Below, one piece after another: positions 22,443 through 30,528 of a DNA stretch of 34,843 bases. The translations under genes were made by a program, and so were the position numbers. The notes beneath the pieces are model-generated. The model worked only from the letters and a program-made list of their open reading frames with translations. It was not told the origin of the DNA and searched no databases. Position 1 is the first letter of the stretch. Each line of letters opens with the position of its first letter. The DNA lies in the NCBI RefSeq assembly GCF_000787835.1, contig NZ_BBPP01000062.1, positions 1 through 34,843 on the forward strand. Reading direction: 5' to 3'. The DNA is from Streptacidiphilus melanogenes (lineage in GTDB: Bacteria; Actinomycetota; Actinomycetes; Streptomycetales; Streptomycetaceae).

Positions 22443-22456
22443 GTGACGCAGGTCAC
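22443..22456. promoter_or_regulatory. Candidate Crp-binding site between EF-G2 and pgsA
   Basis: GTGACGCAGGTCAC is a perfect 5-bp-armed palindrome and fits GTG-N6-GNCAC, the site described for streptomycete Crp. Including flanks it reads TGTGA-N6-TCACC, one base from the classical CRP half-sites. It is 90 bases before the EF-G2 start and 155 bases before pgsA. Confidence 0.6.
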
Positions 22457-22526
22457 CCGCGGTACTTTGGAGCCTCCCACTCTGTTCGCCGCAGGTCCAT
22501 ACGCCGGTCAGGTGCAGTCGGCCCGA

Positions 22527-22532
22527 TAGCAT
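22527..22532 (+). promoter_or_regulatory. -10 box of the pgsA-patA-pimA operon
   Basis: TAGCAT in GCCCGATAGCATGACG is the best -10 hexamer in the spacer, 78 bases before the pgsA start. No good -35 element was found, which would suit an activator-dependent promoter. Confidence 0.4.
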
Positions 22533-22610
22533 GACGCTCACCTGGACAACGCGCCGCCCACGCGTGCGCACCCGCCGGAACCTGCCTGAAACGGAGCGGT
22601 CGGAAGACCC

Positions 22611-23279
22611 ATGCTCAACAAATACGCCCGAGCCTTCTTCACCCGCGTCTTCACCCCTCTCGCGGCGTTCCTGCTGCGCATGGGCGTCAGCCCGGACGCG
22701 GTCACCCTGGTCGGGACCGCCGGGGTGGTGGCCGGGGCGCTGGTCTTCTTCCCGCGCGGCAGCTTCTTCTGGGGGACGCTGGTCATCACCGCCTTCGTCT
22801 TCTCCGACCTGGTCGACGGCAACATGGCCCGGCAGGCGGGCCGCTCGGGGCCCTGGGGCGCGTTCCTTGACTCCACGCTCGACCGCGTCGCCGACAGTGC
22901 CATCTTCGGCGGCATCGCGATGTGGTACGCCGGCAAGGGCGACAACCTGCTGCTCTGCGCGGTGACCCTGTTCTGCCTGGCCAGCGGCCAGGTCGTCTCC
23001 TACACCAAGGCCCGCGCGGAGAGCCTCGGTCTCAAGTGTGCCGTCAACGGCGTCGTCGAGCGCGCCGAGCGGCTGGTCGGCACACTGGTCGCGGCCGGCC
23101 TGGCCGGCCTGCACCAGTTCGGCGTGCCGGGCATCGAGTGGCTGCTGCCGATCGCCCTGTGGGCGGTCGCCGTCGGCAGCCTGATCACCGTGTTCCAGCG
23201 GGTGCTCACGGTCCGCCGCGAGGCGGCGGAGCTCACGGCACTGAACGCCGCGCGGGCGGCGGAGGGGGAGGCCCAGTGA
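22611..23279 (+). CDS. pgsA: CDP-alcohol phosphatidyltransferase, phosphatidylinositol phosphate synthase
   Basis: The 222-residue membrane enzyme joins CDP-diacylglycerol with inositol 1-phosphate to give phosphatidylinositol phosphate, precursor of PI and PIMs. The full CDP-AP signature is visible: D66-LV-D69-G70-NM-A73-R74, then G and D87-STL-D91, the four metal-binding Asp residues. About six membrane helices follow. The assignment to the inositol branch rather than to phosphatidylglycerol phosphate synthesis comes from the next two genes, patA and pimA. The ATG at 22611 has GGAGCGG and GGAAG upstream. The stop overlaps the GTG of patA, so the genes are translationally coupled. Confidence 0.9.
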   Translation: MLNKYARAFFTRVFTPLAAFLLRMGVSPDAVTLVGTAGVVAGALVFFPRGSFFWGTLVITAFVFSDLVDGNMARQAGRSGPWGAFLDSTLDRVADSAIFGGIAMWYAGKGDNLLLCAVTLFCLASGQVVSYTKARAESLGLKCAVNGVVERAERLVGTLVAAGLAGLHQFGVPGIEWLLPIALWAVAVGSLITVFQRVLTVRREAAELTALNAARAAEGEAQ

Positions 23280-24220
23280 AGGACCAGCTCACCTATCTCG
23301 CCTACGCCACCGGCTGGGGCCTGGTGAAGCGCCTGCCCGAGCCCGCCGCGGACGCGCTGTTCCGGCGCATCGCCGACACCGCGTGGAAGCGCCAGGGCAA
23401 GAGCGTGCTGCGTCTGGAGTCCAACCTGCGCAGGGTCCGCCCGGACCTGGACGAGGCCGGAATCCGTGGGCTGAGCCGCGAGGGCATGCGCTCCTACCTG
23501 CGCTACTGGCGCGAGTCCTTCCGCATGCCGGTGTGGAGCAAGGAGAAGATCCGCGACTCCTTCACGCCCGAGCACATCGAGCGCCTGGACGACACCCTCG
23601 CCTCCGGCCGCGGCGTGATCCTGGCGCTGCCGCACATGGGCAACTGGGACCTGGCCGGCGCCTGGGTCGTGGTGCGCGGCTACCCGTTCACCACCGTCGC
23701 CGAGCGCCTCAAGCCCGAAAAGCTCTTCGACGCCTTCGTCGCCTACCGCGAGGGTCTCGGCATGGAGGTGCTGCCGCTGACCGGCGGCGCCCACACCATG
23801 GCCACGCTGGCCAAGCGGCTGCGCGCGGGCAAGCTGGTGTGCCTGGTCGGCGACCGCGACCTGTCCGCCTCCGGCGTCGAGGTCGACTTCCTCGGCGAGA
23901 AGACCCGGATGCCCGCCGGTCCGGCCGCGCTGGCCGCGCAGACCGGCGCCGCGCTGCTGCCGGTCACGCTCTGGTACGACGAGACGAGCACCATGCGCGG
24001 CTGCGTGCACGAGGAGGTCCTCGTCCCCGAGGAGGGCACCCGGCGCGAGAAGACGGCAGCGATGACCCAGGCCATGGCCGACGTCTGGGCCGAGGGCGTG
24101 CGGGAGCACGCCAAGGACTGGCACATGCTCCAGCGGTTCTGGCTGGCCGACCTCGAACCCCGGCCGGACAAGCCCGCCCACCCGGATTCCGACGCGCAGC
24201 CCGTGGAGGCCCAGGCGTGA
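23276..24220 (+). CDS. patA: Phosphatidylinositol mannoside acyltransferase
   Basis: The 314-residue protein belongs to the lysophospholipid/lipid A acyltransferase family (HtrB/LpxL-like) and would acylate the mannose of PIM1 or PIM2 at the cytoplasmic face. The catalytic HX4D motif is HMGNWD with H120 and D125; LVCLVGDRDLSASGVEVDF and PAGPAALAAQTGAALLPV are the typical following blocks. The GTG start (23276..23278) overlaps the pgsA stop, and the stop overlaps the pimA GTG. The N-terminus is amphipathic rather than a clear membrane anchor. An alternative acyltransferase specificity is possible, but the order pgsA-patA-pimA is the conserved PIM cluster of actinobacteria. Confidence 0.9.
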   Translation: MKDQLTYLAYATGWGLVKRLPEPAADALFRRIADTAWKRQGKSVLRLESNLRRVRPDLDEAGIRGLSREGMRSYLRYWRESFRMPVWSKEKIRDSFTPEHIERLDDTLASGRGVILALPHMGNWDLAGAWVVVRGYPFTTVAERLKPEKLFDAFVAYREGLGMEVLPLTGGAHTMATLAKRLRAGKLVCLVGDRDLSASGVEVDFLGEKTRMPAGPAALAAQTGAALLPVTLWYDETSTMRGCVHEEVLVPEEGTRREKTAAMTQAMADVWAEGVREHAKDWHMLQRFWLADLEPRPDKPAHPDSDAQPVEAQA

Positions 24221-25380
24221 GGATCGGCATCGTCTGCCCGTACGCCTGGGACGTCCCCGGCGGGGTGCAGTTCCACGTGCGCGACCTGGCCGAGCACCTG
24301 ATCGGCCTCGGCCACGAGGTCTCCGTGCTCGCCCCCGCGGACGACGAGACCCCCGTGCCGCCGTACGTCGTCTCCGCCGGACGCGCCGTCCCGGTGCCCT
24401 ACAACGGCTCGGTGGCCCGGCTGAACTTCGGCTTCCTCTCCGCCGCGCGGGTGCGCCGCTGGCTGCACGAGGGCAAGTTCGAGGTCCTGCACATCCACGA
24501 GCCGGCCACGCCCAGCCTCTCGCTGCTCGCCTGCTGGGCCGCCAACGGCCCGATCGTGGCGACCTTCCACACCTCGAACCCGCGCTCGCGCGCGATGATC
24601 GCCGCGTACCCGATCCTCCAGCCCGCACTGGAGAAGATCTCCGCGCGCATCGCGGTCAGCGAGTACGCGCGCACCACGCTCGTCGAGCACCTCGGCGGCG
24701 ACGCGGTCGTCATCCCCAACGGCGTCGACGTCGACTTCTTCGCGAGCGCGGAGCCGCGCGCCGAGTGGCAGGGCGACACCATCGGCTTCGTCGGCCGCAT
24801 CAACGAGCCCCGCAAGGGCCTGCCCACGCTGCTGGACGCGCTGCCGACGATCCTCGCCTCCCGCCCGCAGGTGCGGCTGCTGGTCGCCGGCAAGGGCGAC
24901 GAGGAGGAGGCCGTCAAGGACCTCCCGCCGGAGGTCCGCGAGCGGATCACCTTCCTGGGCATGGTCTCCGACGAGGAGAAGGCGCGGCTGCTGCGCAGCG
25001 TCGACGTCTACGTCGCGCCGAACACCGGCGGCGAGAGCTTCGGCATCATCCTGGTCGAGGCACTGTCGGCGCGGGCGCCCGTCGTCGCCTCCGACCTCGA
25101 CGCCTTCCGGCAGGTCCTCGACGGCGGTTCCAGCGGCGAACTCTTCCCCGTCGAGGACGCGGACTCCCTCGCCAAGGTCGTCCTCCGCCTCCTCGCCGAC
25201 CCCGCCCGCCGCGAGGCCCTGCGCGACACCGGCGCACGTCACGTGCGCCGCTTCGACTGGTCCACGGTCGGCGCGGACATCCTCGCCGTCTACGAAACCG
25301 TCGCCACCGGCGCGGCGGCGGTCACGGAGGCCGAGCCCGCCCCGGGCTGGCGCTCCAAGCTGGGGCTCGCGCGCGACTGA
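24217..25380 (+). CDS. pimA: Phosphatidylinositol mannosyltransferase PimA (GT4 family)
   Basis: The 387-residue GT-B glycosyltransferase transfers mannose from GDP-mannose to phosphatidylinositol, the first PIM step, at the inner face of the membrane. The N-terminus MRIGIVCPYAWDVPGGVQFH has the glycine loop of the family; VLHIHEPATPS and FHTSNPRSR follow. The donor site has the EX7E motif (E273 to E281, ESFGIILVE) and IGFVGRINEPRKG before it. The GTG (24217..24219) overlaps the patA stop. The C-terminal ~25 residues are a variable tail with a basic end (WRSKLGLARD). Confidence 0.93.
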   Translation: MRIGIVCPYAWDVPGGVQFHVRDLAEHLIGLGHEVSVLAPADDETPVPPYVVSAGRAVPVPYNGSVARLNFGFLSAARVRRWLHEGKFEVLHIHEPATPSLSLLACWAANGPIVATFHTSNPRSRAMIAAYPILQPALEKISARIAVSEYARTTLVEHLGGDAVVIPNGVDVDFFASAEPRAEWQGDTIGFVGRINEPRKGLPTLLDALPTILASRPQVRLLVAGKGDEEEAVKDLPPEVRERITFLGMVSDEEKARLLRSVDVYVAPNTGGESFGIILVEALSARAPVVASDLDAFRQVLDGGSSGELFPVEDADSLAKVVLRLLADPARREALRDTGARHVRRFDWSTVGADILAVYETVATGAAAVTEAEPAPGWRSKLGLARD

Positions 25381-25393
25381 GAGGCGCGCCTGC

Positions 25394-26386
25394 TCAGCGG
25401 GGGAACCAGTCGAGGCGCTCGCCGTGCGGGCCCGTGAAGGCGACTGGCTTGCCGTCCAGGGCGAGGATGTTGACGCCGCGTTCGGTCGGGGCGGCGTACG
25501 GCAGGAGCGCGTCCACGTCCGCCAGGACGTCGGGGGCCTCGTTGGAGATCCAGCGGCAGGGCAGCTCGCGGATCGTGGTCGTGAAGGCCTGGCGCGCCTC
25601 CGTCGGCAGGTAGCACAGCACCGAGGTGTGGAAGACCACCGGCGTGCTGCCCTCCGGTGCGGCCGCGACCAGCTCGGCGATGCGGGCGTTGAGGTCGCCG
25701 CGCACGATCCGGGCCGGGTCGGGGGTGGCGCGGGCGACGGAGAGCGCGGCACGGAGTCGGTCGAACCGGGCCTGCTGGCCGGGCCAGACCAGGCTTTCCA
25801 GCCAGCGGGCGTCGTCCTCGTCGGCGGGGTTCAGCGGGTTGAGGTCCACCCCCGTGCGGGAGGCGACCCGCGGCAAGCGGTCGGGCTCAGGGAGCGGGAC
25901 CGGGCCGGTCGTCGCGCAGGGGATGGTCACGGGGCTGCCGTCCGCGCCGAAGGCCGTGCCGTCGTCGTAGCGGTACCGGTAGCGGTCCGGGTAGAGGCAC
26001 AGTCCCGCCGAGGCGCCGACCTCTATCAGGGCCAGCGGCTGCGGGAGGGACGCGAGCAGCGGCAGCAGGGTCGCGCAGCGGCCGGCCTCGTTGGTCTGCG
26101 TGGCACGCGCCAGGATCACCGGACGCACCTGCTGCCAGTGGCCCAGCGCCCACGCGACGAACGCCTCGCCGGAGTCGACCGGGCCGCCGAGGTACCGCAC
26201 GGCGGCCAGCAGCAGGTTCGGCTGCCGTTTGATCGGCGGCAGCGCCGCCAGGCGCTCCAGCAGCTGCGGCGACGCGGCGACGGCCACGCCGATCCGCTCG
26301 TAGGCGGGGGAGTGGCCCTTGGTGTGCACGGTCCCGAAGACGCGGTAGTCGTCGGCGGTCTCTTTCAGCAGCTCATCGGCGTTCAT
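25394..26386 (-). CDS. DUF2332 domain protein
   Basis: The 330-residue protein matches the DUF2332 family across its length: YRVFGTVHTKGHSPAYERIG, PNLLLAAVRYL, LIEVGASAGLCLYPDRYRY, DLNPLNPADEDDARWLESLVWPGQ and the end GERLDWFPR. VGASAGL followed by an acidic stretch resembles a methyltransferase-like nucleotide loop, so a SAM-dependent activity is conceivable but unproven. The ATG at 26384..26386 is chosen; its ribosome binding site (GAGATTG) is weak, and a frame 12 codons longer runs into the AT-rich operator region. The gene is divergent from the HTH-citrate synthase gene with only 76 bases between starts. Confidence 0.88.
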   Translation of the reverse strand: MNADELLKETADDYRVFGTVHTKGHSPAYERIGVAVAASPQLLERLAALPPIKRQPNLLLAAVRYLGGPVDSGEAFVAWALGHWQQVRPVILARATQTNEAGRCATLLPLLASLPQPLALIEVGASAGLCLYPDRYRYRYDDGTAFGADGSPVTIPCATTGPVPLPEPDRLPRVASRTGVDLNPLNPADEDDARWLESLVWPGQQARFDRLRAALSVARATPDPARIVRGDLNARIAELVAAAPEGSTPVVFHTSVLCYLPTEARQAFTTTIRELPCRWISNEAPDVLADVDALLPYAAPTERGVNILALDGKPVAFTGPHGERLDWFPR

Positions 26387-26403
26387 ATTGCCAATCTCGC
26401 CGC

Positions 26404-26441
26404 AGTCGTCAATAGTTGTCAATGTTGATCGTAATAATCAA
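26404..26441. promoter_or_regulatory. AT-rich operator-like region with 10-bp direct repeats and a palindrome
   Basis: AGTCGTCAAT (26404..26413) and AGTTGTCAAT (26414..26423) are adjacent 10-bp repeats with one mismatch, one helical turn apart. Directly after lies TTGAT-N7-ATCAA (26425..26441). The block is AT-rich in a GC-rich window and sits between divergent starts; regulation by the adjacent helix-turn-helix protein is plausible. Confidence 0.55.
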
Positions 26442-26462
26442 TATACGGACGGGAGGCGGCTC

Positions 26463-27695
26463 ATGCCGGGCGGTGGTGCGGGGATGCTGACGACGCAGCA
26501 GGCCGCGGAGCGGCTGGGAGTGAAGCCGCAGACGCTGTACGCGTACGTCAGCCGCGGGCTGATCACCCGGGTGCGGGCCGCCGACGGCAAGGGGAGCCTC
26601 TTCGCCGCCGCCGATGTGGACGCGCTCGCCGAACGCGGTACCACCGGGCGCGGCGGCGCGGGTGCGGCCGAGCCCGCCGCTGCGCCCGCGATCCGCACCG
26701 AGCTGACCCTGCTGGAGGACGACCGGCTCCTCTTCCGCGGTCGCGACGCCGCCGAGCTCGCCGAGCGGGGGACCTTCGAGGCCACCGCGGTGTGGCTGTG
26801 GACCGGCCGGGACGAGCCGGACGCGCGGTTCGCCCCACCCGCCGCCCGGCTGCGGGAGGCCGTAAGGGCCTGCGCGGACGCGCTGCCCGCGTCGGCGCGG
26901 ATCGTCGACCGGTTCAAGGCCGCCGTCCTGGCCGCGTCCGTGGCCGACCCGCTCAGCCTCGACCTGCGGCCGGAGAGCGTCGTCGCCACCGGCCGCGCGA
27001 TGGTCGGTGCGCTGCTCGCGGCGGTACCGGAGCGCGGCCCGAGCGCGACCGGGACCGCGGGGGAGTCGGTGGCCGAGCGGCTCTGGGCCCGGCTCAGCCC
27101 GGACGAGCCGAGCGCGCGGGCCCTGCGGGCCCTGGACGCGGCGTTGATCCTGCTGGCCGACCACGACATCGCCACCTCCACCTACGCGGCCCGCCTCGCC
27201 GCGTCCACCCGCGCCAATCCGTACGCCGTGGTCACCGCGGGCCTGGCCGTCCTCGACGGCCCGCTCCACGGCGGCGCGGGGGCGCTGGCCCGTCGCGTGC
27301 TCGTGCGTGCGCACGAGACGGACCCCGTCGCCGCGCTGGCGGCGACCCTGCGCGAGCGCGGCTCCGTCCCGGGCTTCGGTCACGCGCTCTACCGCACGCG
27401 CGATCCCCGCGCGGAGACGCTGCTGCGTCTGCTGGAACCGCTCCCGGACCCGCGCGGGCTGCGCGCCGTCACCGCCGAACTGGTCCAGGTCGCGGCGGAG
27501 CGCTTCGGCGCCTTCCCGAACAGCGACGTCGCCCTGGCTCTCCTCGCCGAGCTGTGCGCCTTCCCGCCCGACGCGGAGGAGGCGGTCTTCGCCCTCGCCC
27601 GCACGGCCGGCTGGATCGCCCACGCACTGGAGGAGTACGCCGCCGAGCCCCTGCGCCACCGCCCGGCCGGGCTCTACACCGGTCCGCGCCCCTGA
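26463..27695 (+). CDS. Helix-turn-helix / citrate synthase-like fusion protein
   Basis: The 410-residue protein begins with a MerR/excisionase-type helix-turn-helix (LTTQQAAERLGVKPQTLYAYVSRGLI, about 9-34, plus a wing to ~60) joined by an Ala/Gly linker to a citrate-synthase fold (about 75-400). The citrate-synthase catalytic triad is retained: H269 in LHGGAG, H307 in GFGHALY and D355 in FPNSD. The linked DNA-binding domain suggests a regulator that senses acetyl-CoA, oxaloacetate or citrate, or an enzyme that also binds DNA. The ATG at 26463 has GGGAGG 8 bases upstream. The AT-rich repeats upstream are the natural candidate target. Similar fusions are annotated in other actinobacteria as citrate synthase family proteins. 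Confidence 0.87.
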   Translation: MPGGGAGMLTTQQAAERLGVKPQTLYAYVSRGLITRVRAADGKGSLFAAADVDALAERGTTGRGGAGAAEPAAAPAIRTELTLLEDDRLLFRGRDAAELAERGTFEATAVWLWTGRDEPDARFAPPAARLREAVRACADALPASARIVDRFKAAVLAASVADPLSLDLRPESVVATGRAMVGALLAAVPERGPSATGTAGESVAERLWARLSPDEPSARALRALDAALILLADHDIATSTYAARLAASTRANPYAVVTAGLAVLDGPLHGGAGALARRVLVRAHETDPVAALAATLRERGSVPGFGHALYRTRDPRAETLLRLLEPLPDPRGLRAVTAELVQVAAERFGAFPNSDVALALLAELCAFPPDAEEAVFALARTAGWIAHALEEYAAEPLRHRPAGLYTGPRP

Positions 27696-27745
27696 GACGG
27701 TGCAGCGGCCTCTCCTGCCCGACGTGCCCGATAGGGTCACCCCCT

Positions 27746-28285
27746 GTGAGCACATGGATCTGGGTCGGCGTCGTCGTCATCGCCTTCGGGCTGTACCTGA
27801 GCTGGACCGCCGGGCGCCTCGACCGGCTGCACGCGCGGATCGACGCGGCGCGGGCCGCGTTGGACGCCGCGCTGCTGCGGCGCGCCTCGGGCGCGCTGGA
27901 GTTGGCGACGTCGACCATGCTGGACCCGGCCGCGTCGATCCTGATGTACCAGGCCGCGCACGCCGCGCGCACCGCACAGGAGGACGCCCGGGAGGTCGCC
28001 GAGAGCGAGCTCTCGCAGGCGCTGCGGGCGGTCTTCGCGGAGCAGGAGCAGTTGGAGGCGCTGGCGTCGCTACCGGGCGGCGCGGAGGCGCTCGTCGAGC
28101 TGGGGGAGGCCGTGCGGCGGGTGCCGATGGCGCGGCGGTTCCACAACGACTCGGTGCGCGCGGCGCGCGCGGTGCGGCGGCACCGGATCGTGCGGTTGTT
28201 CCGTCTGGCGGGGCGCGCGCCCTTCCCGCTGGCCTTCGAGATGGACGACGAGCCGCCCCGCACCCTCGAGGCAGTACGCACCTGA
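27746..28285 (+). CDS. Membrane-anchored LemA-like protein (179 aa)
   Basis: The protein has one N-terminal membrane helix (about 3-20, TWIWVGVVVIAFGLYLSW) followed by long helices with heptad character: AGRLDRLHARIDAARAALD, then EDAREVAESELSQALRAVF. This is the layout of LemA proteins (membrane anchor plus helical bundle), though residue identity to classical LemA looks limited. The C-terminus RRFHNDSVRAARAVRRHRIVR contains FHND, also typical of the LemA group (yNdxV). The GTG at 27746 has no ribosome binding site, but TAGGGT (27732..27737) ends 8 bases before it, so a leaderless mRNA is likely. It stands between the citrate-synthase fusion and the peptide transporter operon. Confidence 0.72.
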   Translation: MSTWIWVGVVVIAFGLYLSWTAGRLDRLHARIDAARAALDAALLRRASGALELATSTMLDPAASILMYQAAHAARTAQEDAREVAESELSQALRAVFAEQEQLEALASLPGGAEALVELGEAVRRVPMARRFHNDSVRAARAVRRHRIVRLFRLAGRAPFPLAFEMDDEPPRTLEAVRT

Positions 28286-28307
28286 CGGGGTGACAATCGG
28301 TGGCGAT

Positions 28308-28333
28308 CTGATAACGACATCAGTTCGATGATG
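28308..28333. promoter_or_regulatory. Overlapping inverted repeats upstream of the peptide transporter
   Basis: CTGAT-N6-ATCAG (28308..28323) and CATCA-N6-TGATG (28318..28333) share their central arm, about 195 bases before the binding-protein gene. This is a possible operator of the importer operon; the regulator is unknown. Confidence 0.35.
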
Positions 28334-28527
28334 TCCGCCCTGTGGACAGAACGCCCGGTCACCCGGAAATTACTGACGGTGCCTCACCCGGCACCGCGAC
28401 GTCGTGGACTCCGCGCGGCGGCTCGACCCAGGGGTGGGCCTCCGCCTGCCCGTGGTCCAGCGCCCATCGCCCCCACGGCGCCACTTGTGCATCGAACCTC
28501 GTACCTCGATCGCAGGAGGCGCTCCAT

Positions 28528-30372
28528 ATGCCACGTACACCCCGAAGAACCCGCCCCCTGGCGCTGGGCGCCGTGCTGACGAGCGTGGCGCTCGCAGCCG
28601 CCGGCTGTTCCTCGTCCGGAAAACCCGTGCCCGGTCCCAGCGGTGGGACCTCCTCCGACAACGCGGCGAACGTCAACGCCGCCGGGCAGCCGGTCAAGGG
28701 CGGCACCCTCAAGCTGATCGGCAGCGGCGACGTCGACCACCTCGACACCGCCAGCGGCTACTACACGGCCACGTACACCCTCGAACGCGCCTTCACCCGG
28801 CAGCTGTTCACCTACCCCGCGTCGACGGACCCGACCAAGTCCACCACGATCGTGGCGGACCTGGCCACCGAGATTCCGACCACCGCCAACCAGGGGATCA
28901 GCGCGGACGGGCTCACCTACACGGTCCACCTGCGGTCCGACGCCATGTGGGACACCTCCCCGGCCCGCCCGGTCACCGCCCAGGACGAGGTCCTGGGTAT
29001 GAAGCGGCTGTGCAACCCGACGCCCAACGCGGTCGGCGCGCCGGGCTACTACGAGGGCGTCATCGCCGGCTTCCAGCAGTACTGCGACGCCTTCGCGAAG
29101 GTCAGCCCGACCATTCCGGCGATCAAGGCCTTCATCCAGAGCCACGACATCTCCGGCATCAAGGCCGTCGACGCGACGACCGTGCAGTTCACGCTGGTGA
29201 AGAAGGCCAACGACTTCCTGAACATCCTGGCGATGCCCTTCTCGTCGCCGGCGCCGGCCGAGTACCTGAACTACCTCCCGGACGACGCCAACTTCCGCTC
29301 CCACACGATCTCCGACGGTCCGTACGCCATCACCTCGTACACCGCCAACCAGTCGATCAAGCTCGACCGGAACCCGGCCTGGACCAAGGCGTCCGACCCG
29401 GTCCGTGACGCCTACGTCGACCACATCACCATCACCGAGGGCCAGGACGAGGGCCCGGTTCAGCAGCAGCTCCAGGCGGGCACCGCCGACATGCAGTGGG
29501 ACACCACCGTCCCCACCGCCTCCGTCCCCGCGCTGAAGGCCACCAAGGACCCCCGGCTCGGCGTCTACCCCTCCGGCAGCACCAACCCGTTCCTCGTCTT
29601 CAACGAGCAGAGTCCCAACAACCAGGGCGCGCTCGGCAAGGTGGCGGTGCGTCAGGCGCTGGAGTACGCGATCGACAAGGTCGCGATCGGCCAGATCTAC
29701 GGCGGTCCCACCCTCAACACCCCGCTGGGCCAGGCCATCCCGCCCGGCAGCCTCGGCTACGAGAAGTTCGACCCGTACGCGACGCCGGGCAGCAAGGGCG
29801 ACCCGGCCAAGTGCAAGTCGATGCTCGCCGCCGCCGGCTACCCGAACGGCCTGGTGCTCAAAGACCTGGCCCGCAACGCCGGCAAGCACCCGGCCGTGGC
29901 CCAGTCCGTCCAGGCGGACCTGAAGGCCTGCGGCGTCACCACGCAGATCGTCCCGGTCTCCCAGGGCGACTACTACGGCAAGTACCTGAACCTGCCCAGC
30001 GCCGCCAAGGCGGGCAACTGGGACATCACCGAGCCGGGCTGGGTCCCGGACTGGTTCGGCAACAACGGCCGCGCCAACCTCGAGCCGCTCTTCGACGGCC
30101 GCAACTACGGCCCGGGCTCGACCGACTGGGGCGACTACGACAGCCCGGCCTTCAACGCGCTGCTCGACCAGGCCATGACCGCGCCCGACCAGGCCACCGC
30201 CGAGTCCCTGTGGCACCAGGCCGACCAGCAGGTCATGAAGGACGCGGCGATCGTCCCCTTCGAGACGCAGAACGACGCGATGTACCGGTCCACCCGGGTC
30301 CACAACGCGATCTTCGAGCTGTTCTCGCAGAACTACGACGTCACCGAGGTCTGGCTCTCGCCCAGCAGCTGA
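28528..30372 (+). CDS. Peptide ABC transporter substrate-binding lipoprotein
   Basis: This 614-residue extracellular binding protein of the SBP_bac_5 family (DppA/OppA) captures oligopeptides or similar solutes. A basic start (MPRTPRRTRP) and hydrophobic stretch lead to the lipobox LAAAGC with C27 as the lipidated Cys, then a Ser/Gly linker. Family markers follow: GGTLKLIGSGDVDHLD, DGLTYTVHLRSDAMW, SDGPYAITSYTANQS, VRQALEYAIDKVAI, PGWVPDW and a C-terminal QNYDVTEVWLSP. The ATG at 28528 has AGGAGG 8 bases upstream. It is the first gene of a five-gene importer. A hairpin after it may raise its transcript level above that of the downstream genes. Confidence 0.95.
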   Translation: MPRTPRRTRPLALGAVLTSVALAAAGCSSSGKPVPGPSGGTSSDNAANVNAAGQPVKGGTLKLIGSGDVDHLDTASGYYTATYTLERAFTRQLFTYPASTDPTKSTTIVADLATEIPTTANQGISADGLTYTVHLRSDAMWDTSPARPVTAQDEVLGMKRLCNPTPNAVGAPGYYEGVIAGFQQYCDAFAKVSPTIPAIKAFIQSHDISGIKAVDATTVQFTLVKKANDFLNILAMPFSSPAPAEYLNYLPDDANFRSHTISDGPYAITSYTANQSIKLDRNPAWTKASDPVRDAYVDHITITEGQDEGPVQQQLQAGTADMQWDTTVPTASVPALKATKDPRLGVYPSGSTNPFLVFNEQSPNNQGALGKVAVRQALEYAIDKVAIGQIYGGPTLNTPLGQAIPPGSLGYEKFDPYATPGSKGDPAKCKSMLAAAGYPNGLVLKDLARNAGKHPAVAQSVQADLKACGVTTQIVPVSQGDYYGKYLNLPSAAKAGNWDITEPGWVPDWFGNNGRANLEPLFDGRNYGPGSTDWGDYDSPAFNALLDQAMTAPDQATAESLWHQADQQVMKDAAIVPFETQNDAMYRSTRVHNAIFELFSQNYDVTEVWLSPSS

Positions 30373-30428
30373 TCCGCAGCTGACGCGCCGTCGGCTCCGC
30401 TGGGGGCCGGCGGCTGCACCAACCCCGT

Positions 30429-30451
30429 CCGGCACGGCGACCCCGTGCCGG
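30429..30451 (+). terminator. Hairpin between binding-protein and ATPase genes, possible attenuator
   Basis: CCGGCACGG (30429..30437) and its perfect complement (30443..30451) enclose CGACC. It lies within the 156-base gap of an otherwise tightly packed operon and may terminate or stabilise the upstream message. Confidence 0.5.
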
Positions 30452-30528
30452 CGGGGTCCCGCATGTCCCCATGCCCCGACGGGCGAAGGCCGTGAGCCCG
30501 CTCGCCCGTCCGTCAGCTGCGAGGCGCC

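Noticed and set aside
22443-22456. BldD box instead of Crp site
   Set aside because: The spacing between half-sites is one base too short for the BldD consensus as I know it, while the Crp pattern fits fully.
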